From Mycobacterium sp. UM_WGJ (lineage in GTDB: Bacteria > Actinomycetota > Actinomycetes > Mycobacteriales > Mycobacteriaceae): a stretch of DNA of 64,000 nt. The position numbers and the translations under genes were made by a program. Each line of letters begins with the position of its first letter. Position 1 is the stretch's first letter. The stretch spans positions 1-64,000 of the forward strand of contig NZ_AUWR01000071.1 of NCBI RefSeq assembly GCF_000455125.1, in the 5' to 3' direction. Below are positions 48,776-58,344 of this stretch, piece by piece. The notes beneath the pieces are model-generated. The model saw only the letters and a list, made by a program, of their open reading frames with translations. It was not told the origin of the DNA and did not search any database.

Positions 48776-49030
48776 TCAGACCCCGCTGCGCGCCCGCGTC
48801 CGAGCGTTGCGGCGCTTGAGCGCACGTCGCTCGTCTTCGCTCATGCCGCCCCACACGCCGGCGTCCTGGCCGGTCTCCAGCGCCCAGGTCAGGCACTCGG
48901 TGACCACCGAGCAACGGGTGCAGACCTGCTTAGCGGAAGCAATCTGGGCGAGAGCCGGGCCGCTGTTTCCCACCGGGAAGAACAGCTCCGGGTCCTCGTC
49001 GCGACAGACCGCCTTGTGGCGCCAATCCAT
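48776..49030 (-). CDS. whiB1: Iron-sulfur transcription factor WhiB1
   Basis: An 84-residue WhiB1 (Rv3219). The 4Fe-4S cluster ligands are C9, C37, C40 and C46 (C-x27-C-x2-C-x5-C). The G[VI]WGG turn is GVWGG near 58-62, followed by a basic DNA-binding tail (RALKRRNARTRARSGV). WhiB1 is essential in M. tuberculosis, binds SigA and reacts with NO through its cluster. The start has AGGAG about 8 bp upstream. Two CRP-like sites lie 130-160 bp upstream, matching known cAMP control of whiB1. Confidence 0.95.
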   Translation of the reverse strand: MDWRHKAVCRDEDPELFFPVGNSGPALAQIASAKQVCTRCSVVTECLTWALETGQDAGVWGGMSEDERRALKRRNARTRARSGV

Positions 49031-49285
49031 AGGTCTCCAACTCCTTACTTTGGGCGCAGCGGGGTGCGCTAGTGCTTTTCGACTGTGTATAAGCGGCGCA
49101 AGAAATGATTACGGCTTGCATCCGATCGCTCGATCGTTTCACAGCTTGGACAGATGTCAAGGGTGCGCTTTATCACGTGGTCAAGGTCACGTTTTCGCGG
49201 GGCTGCTGACGGCGTTCCTGTGCAGGTGTACTACAGTGGGATGAACTGTGCGCTCAGTGAGCGATTGGAGCGCTATCTTCGCAGA
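49031..49285. other. whiB1 upstream region without genes
   Basis: This 255-bp gap between whiB1 and the lipid-kinase gene holds no coding frame. On the minus strand it contains a TATACA-like -10 near 49088-49093 and the CRP-like sites. Confidence 0.5.
49162..49191 (-). promoter_or_regulatory. Two adjacent CRP-like sites upstream of whiB1
   Basis: On the minus strand, CGTGACCTTGACCACG (49191-49176) and CGTGATAAAGCGCACC (49177-49162) both fit the GTGA-N6-(C/G)CAC pattern of the CRP sites known upstream of M. tuberculosis whiB1. They lie upstream of a TATACA-like -10 near 49090. Binding is inferred. Confidence 0.5.
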
Positions 49286-50272
49286 TCAGCGAGCTTTCTC
49301 TAGCGGAGGGGCGACGACGTCCAGCGCGTCGGGAACCGCCCGGAACGTCATCGCGGTACGCAGCCCGAGATATTCGCCATCGATCTGAGTCGCTATCGGT
49401 GTGTCGCCGGCATCCACCCGCAGCGCGGCCACATCGTCGTCGCGGATGAGCTGTTTGGCGCGCAATTTGGGCCGTTTCGACAGCATCTGCCGAACCAGCC
49501 TCAGCGTGGGCAGAACTTTCATGCTGGTGGTCGCGAACACGCCCATTCCCGACTCGAAGGTGGTGTCGGGGTTGGTCCACACGCACCGCTCGTCGGCATA
49601 GGTCCACGGAGCGCAGTTCGAGACGAACACGAAGTGCACCCCTTCGACCGGTTGGTCGTCGCCCAGCTGCAAGGTCAATGTCGGCGCCCGGCGGGTGGTG
49701 GCCAGTACCGCGGGGACCGCCGCGCGGATGTAGCGCAGTGGGGTGACGGCGTGGCCCTTCTCGCGTTCGGCCTCCACCGCGGCCACCACTTCGCCGTCGA
49801 CTCCCATGCCGGCGTTGAGAACCGACCACCGCTCGCCGCAGTCGATAAGCCCGATCCGGCGCCACGCGGGCCGGCCGGTTGGGGGGTTGATCAATTCGAT
49901 GAGCTGATTGGTGGCGGCGATCGGGTCGGCCGCGATGCCCAGCGAACGCGCGAACACGTTCGCCGACCCGCCGGGCACCACCGCCACCGCCGGCAGGTGC
50001 GCCGGTGGCGGTGAACCAGGTGCCCCGAGCAGGCCGTTGACCACGCCGTGCACGGTCCCGTCGCCGCCGTGCGCGATAACCAGGTCGATGCCGTCTCGGC
50101 TCGCGGCCTGACTGATCTCGATGGCATGGCCGCGATAGTCGGTGTGCACCACGGTCAGGTCGAGGCGGCTCTTGAGCGCGTGGGCGAGCAGATCGCGCCC
50201 CGCCGGCGTAGTGGATGTGGCATTGGGGTTCACGATCAGCACGGCGCGCACGAAATACGAGTCTATGGGCAT
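49286..50272 (-). CDS. Diacylglycerol/lipid kinase family protein (Rv3218-like)
   Basis: A 328-residue DAGK-catalytic-domain protein. VLIVNPNATSTTPAG, the nucleotide-binding HGGDGTVHGVVNGLLG and PGGSANVFARSLGI are the family signatures; the C-terminal sandwich domain includes VSNCAPWTYADE and TPIATQIDGEYLG. Likely phosphorylates a lipid such as diacylglycerol. The start is uncertain: ATG at 50272 is used, but GTG at 50251 (RAVLIVNPN) better matches the expected homologue start. The neighbouring divergent gene begins 35 bp away. Confidence 0.85.
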   Translation of the reverse strand: MPIDSYFVRAVLIVNPNATSTTPAGRDLLAHALKSRLDLTVVHTDYRGHAIEISQAASRDGIDLVIAHGGDGTVHGVVNGLLGAPGSPPPAHLPAVAVVPGGSANVFARSLGIAADPIAATNQLIELINPPTGRPAWRRIGLIDCGERWSVLNAGMGVDGEVVAAVEAEREKGHAVTPLRYIRAAVPAVLATTRRAPTLTLQLGDDQPVEGVHFVFVSNCAPWTYADERCVWTNPDTTFESGMGVFATTSMKVLPTLRLVRQMLSKRPKLRAKQLIRDDDVAALRVDAGDTPIATQIDGEYLGLRTAMTFRAVPDALDVVAPPLEKAR

Positions 50273-50307
50273 CGGAGGCGATGGGTTCGGGTGGTTACGC
50301 TGGCGGC

Positions 50308-50700
50308 GTGAAAGCCGTCGCTGACTCACCGCGCGCTGTGCTCGGCGCCGGCCTGATTGTCGCTGTGCAGGGCGCGGCCGCCCTTGTTGTCGCGGTGGTG
50401 CTGGTACTGCGGGCATTGGCCGGCGCGGATCAGCATGACGCCAATGGCTACGGCACTGCGGCATGGTTCGCCTTCGTCGGTGTTGCGGTGTCGGCGGCCG
50501 GGTGGGCGCTGCTGCGAGGCCGGCGCTTCGGGCGCGGCATAGCAGTGTTCGCCAATCTGCTGCTGTTGCCGGTCGCCTGGTATCTGGGGGTGGGCTCGCA
50601 CCGCTGGGGCTACGGCGTGGCGGTCGGCGTGGCGGCGGTGGCGGTGCTGGCGGCGTTGTTCAGTCCAGCGGCGCTGCGCTGGGCGGAACGACGCCCATAG
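50308..50700 (+). CDS. Small integral membrane protein (Rv3217c-like)
   Basis: A 130-residue membrane protein with four predicted helices (about 10-33, 48-67, 73-90, 95-118) and short loops, homologous in place to Rv3217c. GTG at 50308 is used (KAVADSPRAVLGAGL). Its last 41 bp overlap the 3' end of the convergent entC, a firm overlap because both C-termini look genuine. Function unknown. Confidence 0.78.
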   Translation: MKAVADSPRAVLGAGLIVAVQGAAALVVAVVLVLRALAGADQHDANGYGTAAWFAFVGVAVSAAGWALLRGRRFGRGIAVFANLLLLPVAWYLGVGSHRWGYGVAVGVAAVAVLAALFSPAALRWAERRP

Positions 50701-51781
50701 CCGACAAGATCGTGCCGAACTTCGTCACCGTCTCGGCCAGTTCCTCGTCCGGGTCGGATTCGGCGACGATCCCGCCGCCGGCATGGGCCAGCGCGGATCG
50801 GCGGTCGGCGGACAGTTGCGCGCAGCGGATCGAGACCACCCAGCGGCCGTCACCGGCGGCGTCGCACCAGCCGACCGCGCCGGCGTAAAAGCCCCGGTCG
50901 CCCTCCAGTTCGGTGATGAGATCCACCGCGGCGGCGGTCGGAAGCCCGCCGACCGCGGCCGTCGGATGCAGTGCCAGCGCCAAATCCAGTGCAGTGGTGG
51001 AGCAGTCGCGCAGTCGACCGGTGATCGGGGTGTTCAGGTGCCACACCGCAGAGGTCCTGCTGAGCTGTGGTTCCGGCGCTATGTCGAGTTCCACGCACAG
51101 TGGCTCGAGGGCCGCACGCAACTGATCGACGACCAGTTGATGCTCGTGGCGGTTCTTGCCGGACTCGGCCAGCGCGGCTCCGTTGGCGGCATCGACTACC
51201 GCATCGGGGGAGCGCGGCGCCGAACCGGCGAAGGGCCGGCAGGTGATTCGGTCGCCTTCGCGGGCGACCAACAGTTCAGGACTGGCGCCGACCAGGACCG
51301 TGCCGGCGTAGGCCTGCCCGGCCGCGCTCAGCTCGACCAGGTAGCCGTAGCCGCTCGGGTCCGCGGCGACCAGCCGGTGCAGGAGGGTATCGGCGTCCAG
51401 CGGGGCATCGGCGGCCAGGCGCAGCCCGCGGGCCAGCACCACCTTGCGCAGGGCGCTTCGTGGTGCGGTCAGTTCGTCCAGGGCCCGGCGGATCCGGGCT
51501 CGATGCTCGTCGGGCTGCGGAATCTGCGCGACCACGTGGACCGCGGGAAGCGCCGCATCGCGTGCGGGCGGCAGCGCCTCTTCGCGTCGCACCTCGCGCG
51601 GGACGAACAGGGCCGCGGCGGAATCGGGCCGGAAAGGCAGCGCCCCCAACACTATTGGTGCATCACCGCGCGACAATGCGGCCTGCGCGGCGGTGACATC
51701 GGTGAACCCGGCGGTCATCGCGTCGGCCGACAGCGTCCCGGAGGGTCCGGAAAGGACGAACTTCGGTGGCAGTGTTGTCAC
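50660..51781 (-). CDS. entC: Isochorismate synthase
   Basis: A 373-residue chorismate-utilising enzyme (Rv3215, 372 aa). LRKVVLARGLRL, GYLVELSAAGQAYAGTVLVGASPELL, FAGSAPRSPD and KNRHEHQLVVDQLRAAL are MST-family motifs, and the C-terminal WVVSIRCAQ and HAGGGIVAESDPDEELAET bind Mg and chorismate. It feeds isochorismate to menaquinone or siderophore (salicylate) synthesis. The GTG at 51781 overlaps the gpm2 stop (GTGA) and yields the expected length. Its 3' end overlaps the convergent membrane-protein gene. Confidence 0.92.
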   Translation of the reverse strand: MTTLPPKFVLSGPSGTLSADAMTAGFTDVTAAQAALSRGDAPIVLGALPFRPDSAAALFVPREVRREEALPPARDAALPAVHVVAQIPQPDEHRARIRRALDELTAPRSALRKVVLARGLRLAADAPLDADTLLHRLVAADPSGYGYLVELSAAGQAYAGTVLVGASPELLVAREGDRITCRPFAGSAPRSPDAVVDAANGAALAESGKNRHEHQLVVDQLRAALEPLCVELDIAPEPQLSRTSAVWHLNTPITGRLRDCSTTALDLALALHPTAAVGGLPTAAAVDLITELEGDRGFYAGAVGWCDAAGDGRWVVSIRCAQLSADRRSALAHAGGGIVAESDPDEELAETVTKFGTILSAMGVVPPSAAPLD

Positions 51782-52383
51782 AGCCCTGCGGCCTGAGGTC
51801 CGGTCAGGCCGAGCGCGATGAGCTGGCGCACTCCGTGCTCGAAGCCACACACGGCCATCGAGGCCGCCGCCATCGCGACTCGTGCGCCATCGGCTAACGG
51901 CAGCTCCAGCCACCGCGTGATCACAGCCCGGGAGAAGTGGCCGTGTCCGACGAACACCACATCACGCGAGGGGAGCTGTCGCAGCGCCAACGCAACCATG
52001 CGGTCGGCGCGGTCGCTGACCTGCGCCACCGTCTCACCGCCGGCACTGCCGTGTGTCCAGATCAGCCAGTCGGGTTCGGATTCGCGGATCTGCGCGGTGG
52101 TCAGCCCTTCGTAGCGGCCGTAGTCCCACTCGGCGAGGTCGTCGAAGTTCTCATCGACGTGCAGCCCTGCCAGCTCGGCGGTCACCCGGGCGCGGCGGCG
52201 CGGGCTGCAGATCACCAGCGGGTTGTCCAGCGTCAGCTTTGTCAGCGTTGCCCGGGCGGCGACGGCTTGACGCCGGCCCACCTCAGTCAACTCCAGATCG
52301 GTGCGCCCGGTGTGCCGGCCGCTTTGGGACCACTCGGTTTCCCCGTGGCGCAGCAGCAGAAGTCGGTGCTCCTCGATCCCCAC
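51778..52383 (-). CDS. gpm2: Histidine phosphatase (Gpm2/Rv3214-like)
   Basis: A 203-residue histidine-phosphatase superfamily member. The phospho-accepting His lies in LLLLRHGETEWS, with LAEWDYGRYEGLTT and VGHGHFSRAVI providing the second catalytic His. Although called Gpm2, the M. tuberculosis protein is an acid phosphatase rather than a mutase. GTG at 52383 is the start. Coupled to entC by 4-bp overlap, suggesting a shared transcript. Confidence 0.9.
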   Translation of the reverse strand: MGIEEHRLLLLRHGETEWSQSGRHTGRTDLELTEVGRRQAVAARATLTKLTLDNPLVICSPRRRARVTAELAGLHVDENFDDLAEWDYGRYEGLTTAQIRESEPDWLIWTHGSAGGETVAQVSDRADRMVALALRQLPSRDVVFVGHGHFSRAVITRWLELPLADGARVAMAAASMAVCGFEHGVRQLIALGLTGPQAAGL

Positions 52384-52460
52384 GTCAGTCGATTCTGCCC
52401 GACGGCGGACACCGACCCGCGTTTGGTGCTCCGAGGGCTAAGCCGTGCCAGTATGTCGGT

Positions 52461-53261
52461 GTGACGGGGATGCGGATCTTGGCGGTTGCCAATCAGAAGG
52501 GCGGCGTGGCCAAGACCACGACGGTGGCTTCGCTGGGTGCGGCGATGGCCGAGCTGGGTCGGCGGGTGTTATTGGTCGACCTCGACCCGCAGGGCTGCCT
52601 AACCTTCTCCCTGGGCCACGATCCCGACAAGCTGCCGGTGTCGGTGCACGAAGTGCTGCTCGGCGAGGTGGAACCCAATACGGCATTGGTGCCGACCGAC
52701 GAGGGGATGACCCTGCTGCCGGCCAACATCGACCTGGCCGGCGCTGAGGCGATGCTGCTGATGCGGGCCGGCCGCGAGTACGTTCTGCAGCGGGCGCTGG
52801 CCAAGCTCGAAGACGAGTTCGATGTGGTGGTCATCGACTGCCCGCCGTCCTTGGGTGTGCTGACCCTCAACGGCCTTACCGCGGCCGGCGAGGTGATCGT
52901 GCCCCTGCAATGCGAGACCCTCGCGCATCGAGGCGTCGGCCAATTTCTGCGCACGGTCTCCGACGTCCAGCAGATCACCAACCCCGAGCTGCGTCTGCTG
53001 GGTGCCCTGCCGACGCTCTACGACTCGCGCACCACCCACAGTCGCGATGTGTTACTCGACATCGCCGACCGCTACGACCTGCCGGTGCTGGCTCCGCCGA
53101 TCCCGCGGACCGTGCGTTTCGCCGAGGCCAGTGCATCGGGTGCCTCGGTGATCGCCGGGCGCAAGAACAAGGGCGCGCAGGCCTACCGTCAGCTGGCCGA
53201 GGCCTTGCTCAAGTACTGGAAGAACGGCAAGTCGCTGCCCACGTTTACTCCCGAGGTCTAG
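52461..53261 (+). CDS. ParA/Soj-like ATPase (Rv3213c-like)
   Basis: A 266-residue ParA-family ATPase. The deviant Walker A is NQKGGVAKTTTV (about 11-22), Walker A' VDLDPQGCLTFSLG and Walker B VVIDCPPSLG. No ParB gene adjoins, so this is the orphan ParA of mycobacteria, distinct from chromosomal ParA near oriC. GTG at 52461 gives 266 residues, the same as Rv3213c; ATG at 52470 is an alternative. It may position some cellular cargo, unknown to me. Confidence 0.92.
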   Translation: MTGMRILAVANQKGGVAKTTTVASLGAAMAELGRRVLLVDLDPQGCLTFSLGHDPDKLPVSVHEVLLGEVEPNTALVPTDEGMTLLPANIDLAGAEAMLLMRAGREYVLQRALAKLEDEFDVVVIDCPPSLGVLTLNGLTAAGEVIVPLQCETLAHRGVGQFLRTVSDVQQITNPELRLLGALPTLYDSRTTHSRDVLLDIADRYDLPVLAPPIPRTVRFAEASASGASVIAGRKNKGAQAYRQLAEALLKYWKNGKSLPTFTPEV

Positions 53262-53265
53262 CGGG

Positions 53266-53376
53266 GCCATCAGCCCAGCGGTGATCGCAAGCGCGGCGGA
53301 GCCGGGCGCCGCGGGCCGCCGCCATTAACCCAGCGGTGATCGCAAGCGCGGCGGAGCCGCCGCCATCAGCCCAGCG
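53266..53376. repeat. Tandem 55-bp intergenic repeat unit
   Basis: CCCAGCGGTGATCGCAAGCG followed by CGGCGGAGCC occurs at 53274-53303 and 53329-53358, period 55. The 15-nt end sequence of the neighbouring Rv3212-like gene, GCCATCAGCCCAGCG, is present three times (53266, 53321 with two changes, 53362). The central 25 nt are the reverse complement, with one mismatch, of the unit at 60.7 kb. Confidence 0.8.
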
Positions 53377-54601
53377 CGACGACGGCGTCGCCGCGCTGCT
53401 CCAATACCGTCGGGCCCGACACCGCCGGGAACACGGTCGAGACCCCGGGCGGGCGGCTCACCGGGATGATGCGTTCCGGCGCGCCGGTGTTCTGGTCGAA
53501 GACGCCGACCCCGTCGGTCACCGGTATCAGGAGGCGATCGGCCATCCGTACTGCCGGCCCCAACGGAACCGCGGCACCCGACGCCGGAATGGTGTAGCGG
53601 TAGGTCAGCGTTCCGGAGTCGAACACCATCACCGCATCGCCGGTCCACCAGCAGATCAACCCGGTGGGCCGCGATACCGGCAGTGCGGCGCTGGCGGGGC
53701 TGGGTTTGGCCGGCAGCATGGTCTTGGCGATCGTGGTGCCGGTCTGGTCGACGACCTCGATACGAGGCTGCGGAGTGGGCAGATAGAGCGCGGTGTTGGT
53801 GCCGGCGTCGGAGTCGGTCACCGCGAGCACCCGGGCGCCGGAGTCCGCGGTCACTCCGCGTTCGGCGACGTGCTGGGTCTCCGGCTCGTCTTCTTCCTTG
53901 CCCGCGCGCAGCAGCGTCAGTTGCAGATCGGACTGGCCCGCGCAGGACTCCAGCACCGATACCGCCGAGGAGGCCGCCGCTGCCGAGACCAGGGCGCAGC
54001 CCTGCCCTCGGCCGCGCGCCGAAGGTTTCACCCGAGCGTCGATCTCCCCGTAAGACATCACTCGCACCAGATCTGAACGCCACAGTTCCAGGCGGGTGGC
54101 GCCGGCTGAGAGCACCGCGCTGCCCTCAGAGGAGACCCGTACGGCCCGGTCGGCGTAGCTGGTGCGGGCCGGTCCCCGCAGGCCGTCGGCAGCGACGACC
54201 GCGCTGACCTGGCCACACCCGCGGGAATCGGGGTAGACCGCGACGGCGTAGCGGTAGATCCACGACACCGCGCACAGGTCGACGTCGCGGGAGTAGCTCC
54301 AGCGCTCCTCGCCGGTGGCCGGGTCACGACCACTCATCCGCGGACCGTCACCGGTGATCACCGTGCCGGAGACCACCACGGGCGCCCAGGTTGCCGGGCT
54401 GGCCGCTGTCCACAGCTGCGACAGCGCCGCGGGCACCATCGCCGCCGACGGGGGATTGGTCGCCGAGTCCGACGCCGACCGGCTGATCGTGGCGCGGGCA
54501 TCGCTGGTCCACCAGATGACCACTCCGACGACAACGATCACGACCGCGATCAAGGCCGCCGCGACCAGATCACCGGAGGTGCGGCGCTCGGGTCGTACCA
54601 T
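53366..54601 (-). CDS. Membrane-anchored Ala/Val-rich protein (Rv3212-like)
   Basis: A 411-residue protein with one N-terminal membrane helix (about 11-31) after a short basic cytoplasmic end, and a large extracytoplasmic part. That part has repeated beta-strand blocks (SGRDPATGEERWSY, TAVVLED-like, PTPQPRIEVVDQTG, CWWTGDAVMVFDSGTLTYRY) resembling PQQ/beta-propeller repeats. One Cys pair may form a disulfide. Homologous to Rv3212, of unknown function. The ATG at 54601 is 14 bp after rhlE. Its 3' end adjoins the tandem repeat. Confidence 0.82.
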   Translation of the reverse strand: MVRPERRTSGDLVAAALIAVVIVVVGVVIWWTSDARATISRSASDSATNPPSAAMVPAALSQLWTAASPATWAPVVVSGTVITGDGPRMSGRDPATGEERWSYSRDVDLCAVSWIYRYAVAVYPDSRGCGQVSAVVAADGLRGPARTSYADRAVRVSSEGSAVLSAGATRLELWRSDLVRVMSYGEIDARVKPSARGRGQGCALVSAAAASSAVSVLESCAGQSDLQLTLLRAGKEEDEPETQHVAERGVTADSGARVLAVTDSDAGTNTALYLPTPQPRIEVVDQTGTTIAKTMLPAKPSPASAALPVSRPTGLICWWTGDAVMVFDSGTLTYRYTIPASGAAVPLGPAVRMADRLLIPVTDGVGVFDQNTGAPERIIPVSRPPGVSTVFPAVSGPTVLEQRGDAVVALG

Positions 54602-54615
54602 CTCAGCGGTCTAGC

Positions 54616-56130
54616 TCAGCCGCCGTTAGCGGCAGCGGCCGCGGTCTTGTTCGGGCGACGGCGGCGACGGCGCCGCGGCGCACTGGGCCCGGTGGCCTCG
54701 GAGTTCGCGGCGGTGCCGGGCTCACCCGCCTCGGCGTTCTGCGGGGCGCCGTCGGTGGCGCTCGCCTGGCTACCACCGCGGGTGCGCCGACGAGACCGGG
54801 TCGGGTTGCGGGGCGCCCGCTGGCGGTCCGCTGCGGTCTCGCGGGTTTCGTCCTCGGACCGCTTGGCCGGTGACCGGCGCGTCTGGCCGATGGAGCCGCT
54901 GACGTCGGTGGGAATGTTGAGCTCGGTGAACAGGTGCGGCGAGCTGGAGTAGGTCTCCGCCGGGTCCGGGCAGCACAGGTTGAGGGCCTTGTCGATCAGC
55001 GTCCAGCGGGCCAGCTCGTCCCAGTCGACCAGGGTGACGGCGACGCCGGTCTTTCCGGCGCGTCCGGTGCGGCCGATGCGGTGAACGTAGGTCTTCTCAT
55101 CGTCGGGGCACTGGTAGTTGATGACGTGCGTGACGTCGTCGATGTCGATGCCCCGGGCGGCCACATCGGTGGCCACCAGCACATCGATGTCGCCGGTGCG
55201 GAACGCCTTGAGTGCTTTCTCGCGAGCTACCTGGTTGAGGTCGCCATGCACCGCGCCCACTTTGAACCCGCGCTCATTGAGGTCGTCGGCGACCTTCTGG
55301 GCGGTGCGCTTGGTGCGGGTGAAGATCATCGTGGCTCCGCGGCCACGGGCCTGCAGCACCCGCGCCACCAATTCGGCCTTGTCCAGGGCGTGGGCCCGGT
55401 AGACGAACTGCTCGGTGGCGTCGTGCACCGCCGAAGAGTGCGGCGCCTCGGCCCGGATGTGGGTGGGCTGGTTCATGAAGCTGCGGGCCAGCGTGATGAT
55501 CGGGCCGGGCATGGTGGCCGAGAACAGCATCGACTGCCGGTCGTCGGGGATACGAGACAAGATGCGCTCGATGTCGGGCAGGAAGCCCAGGTCCAGCATC
55601 TCGTCGGCCTCGTCGAGCACCAGCACCGACAGGCCGCCCAGCTGCAGGTGCCCCTGCTGGGCCAGGTCGAGTAGCCGGCCCGGGGTGCCCACCACCACGT
55701 CGGCACCGGCCTGCAGCGCCTCGATCTGCGGTTCGTAGGGCCGGCCGCCGTAGATGGCCTGCACCGACAGCGGGCGGTCCCCGGCGGTCAGGTATTTGGC
55801 CGCGTCGGCCAGGTCGCCGGAGACCTGGATGCACAGCTCACGGGTCGGCACCACGACCAACGCTCGCGGTGCGCCGGTCAGCGGCCGGTCCGGGCTGGTG
55901 CTGACCCGCTGTAGCAGCGGGATGCCGAAGCCGTAGGTCTTGCCCATGCCGGTGCGGGCCTGGCCGATCAGGTCGTCGCCGGCCAAGGCCAGCGGCAACG
56001 TCAGCTCCTGGATCGCGAAGGCGTGCTCGATGCCGTCCTCGGCGAGTGCGCGGACGATCTCGTCGCGGACGCCCAGCTCGGCGAAGCTCGGAGGGGTAGT
56101 GGGAACGGTGGTTGAGATCAATGGGGTCAT
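54616..56130 (-). CDS. rhlE: DEAD-box RNA helicase RhlE
   Basis: A 504-residue DEAD-box helicase (Rv3211 homologue). Q motif FAELGV..IQELTLP, motif [11 protein letters not shown], Ia [36 protein letters not shown] and [12 protein letters not shown] are all present. The C-terminal 100 residues are Arg/Ala-rich and basic ([21 protein letters not shown]), typical of RNA-binding tails. It acts in RNA remodelling or degradation. The 255-bp upstream gap to the divergent gene probably contains a long 5' leader. A 14-bp gap separates it from the Rv3212-like gene. Confidence 0.94.
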   Translation of the reverse strand: MTPLISTTVPTTPPSFAELGVRDEIVRALAEDGIEHAFAIQELTLPLALAGDDLIGQARTGMGKTYGFGIPLLQRVSTSPDRPLTGAPRALVVVPTRELCIQVSGDLADAAKYLTAGDRPLSVQAIYGGRPYEPQIEALQAGADVVVGTPGRLLDLAQQGHLQLGGLSVLVLDEADEMLDLGFLPDIERILSRIPDDRQSMLFSATMPGPIITLARSFMNQPTHIRAEAPHSSAVHDATEQFVYRAHALDKAELVARVLQARGRGATMIFTRTKRTAQKVADDLNERGFKVGAVHGDLNQVAREKALKAFRTGDIDVLVATDVAARGIDIDDVTHVINYQCPDDEKTYVHRIGRTGRAGKTGVAVTLVDWDELARWTLIDKALNLCCPDPAETYSSSPHLFTELNIPTDVSGSIGQTRRSPAKRSEDETRETAADRQRAPRNPTRSRRRTRGGSQASATDGAPQNAEAGEPGTAANSEATGPSAPRRRRRRRPNKTAAAAANGG

Positions 56131-56385
56131 GCGCGGGCAGATGCCTTTCGAAGTCGGCGCGGTATGTCAGTCGATCGCGGTGCGGGTCGGGGCGCACACA
56201 CTGGAGACGGTCGATACTTTGCCCATATTCGGAGGCACCGCCGGGGGCCCTGCACTCGCCGAGGAGGCGGGCCAACCACGTGTACGCACATTGCGCGGCA
56301 GCACCGAATAGGCACTGCCTGAGCATGATCCTACCTGGTCGGGCCGGGCATCGGTCCATTGCCGCGGAACGCATACAGTGTGGTG
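56131..56385. other. rhlE / Rv3210c-like divergent gap
   Basis: A 255-bp gap between divergent genes. I see no frame with family resemblance and no clear structured RNA. It must contain both promoters, and a leader for rhlE is likely. Confidence 0.4.
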
Positions 56386-57081
56386 ATGAATTCGGTTCCC
56401 TCCGCCGACGCGGAAGCGCAGTCTTCCCCGCCGCGGCTGTCCGCCGATCATCCTGGGGTCAACGAGCTTTTCGCGGTACTGGCCTATGGCGAGGTGGCCG
56501 CGTTCTACCGGCTCACCGACGAAGCCCGGATGGCGCCCGATCTGCGTGGCCGGATCTCGATGGCGGCGATGGCCGCCGCGGAGATGGGCCACTTCGAACT
56601 GCTCCGTGAAGCTCTCGAGCGCCGCAGTGTCGACGTGGTCGCGGCAATGTCGAAATACGCTACTGCCCTTGATAATTACCATCGTCTGACGATGCCCAGC
56701 ACGTGGCTGGAGGCATTGGTCAAGACCTACATCGGCGACGCGATGGCCGCCGACTTCTACCTGCAGATCGCCGACGGACTCCCCGACGAGGTGGGCGACG
56801 TGGTGCGTGCGGTGCTCGCCGAGACCAAGCATTCGCAGTTCGTCGTCGAGGAGGTACGCGGCGCGGTCACGGCCAGCAACAAGCAGCGCAGCCGGCTGGC
56901 GTTGTGGTCGCGTCGGCTGCTCGGTGAGGCGATCACCCAGGCCCAGTACGTGTTGGCCGACCGCGACGAACTCGCCGACCTGGTGGTGTCGGGGGCGGCC
57001 GGACTGGCCCAGCTGGCCGGGTTCTTCAATCGCCTGCAACACACCCACGACGAGCGCATGCGCGAGCTGGGTCTGGCTTAG
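56386..57081 (+). CDS. Ferritin-like protein (Rv3210c-like)
   Basis: A 231-residue all-helical protein, length identical to Rv3210c. It has ferritin-like features: E in ELFAVLAYGEVAAFYR, AAAEMGHFELL (ExxH), YIGDAMAADFY and AETKHSQFVVEE (E-x-x-H-like). The ExxH pairs at about 66-69 and 138-147 could bind a di-iron site as in MiaE-like hydroxylases. Substrate unknown. ATG at 56386; no clear ribosome site. Convergent to nothing; the next gene follows at 112 bp on the same strand. Confidence 0.75.
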   Translation: MNSVPSADAEAQSSPPRLSADHPGVNELFAVLAYGEVAAFYRLTDEARMAPDLRGRISMAAMAAAEMGHFELLREALERRSVDVVAAMSKYATALDNYHRLTMPSTWLEALVKTYIGDAMAADFYLQIADGLPDEVGDVVRAVLAETKHSQFVVEEVRGAVTASNKQRSRLALWSRRLLGEAITQAQYVLADRDELADLVVSGAAGLAQLAGFFNRLQHTHDERMRELGLA

Positions 57082-57192
57082 CCCGCCGCCACGCAGCGCG
57101 TTATCGCCGAGGGCGAACGGCCGGTGCGCACCAACCGGGCCGCCGTCCACTAGCCTGCTTAGCAACGCCCAACGCAAACGAAAGGGGCAGGC

Positions 57193-58211
<1,019 letters not shown>

Positions 58212-58344
58212 CTACGCGCTACACCCGTCACTTCCACCAGCGACATCCGCCAGTCCGGCATCGATCAGCATTTCGAAGTCCTCGCAGTGCCCTCCTGGCG
58301 TGCCGCAGAGTCCCAGCTCGCAGACCTTGTGCCATTCTGGGACC

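Noticed and set aside
52053-52460. Extended N-terminus of the ParA-like protein
   Set aside because: Those 136 codons are antisense to gpm2 and low complexity; GTG 52461 gives the 266-residue family length.
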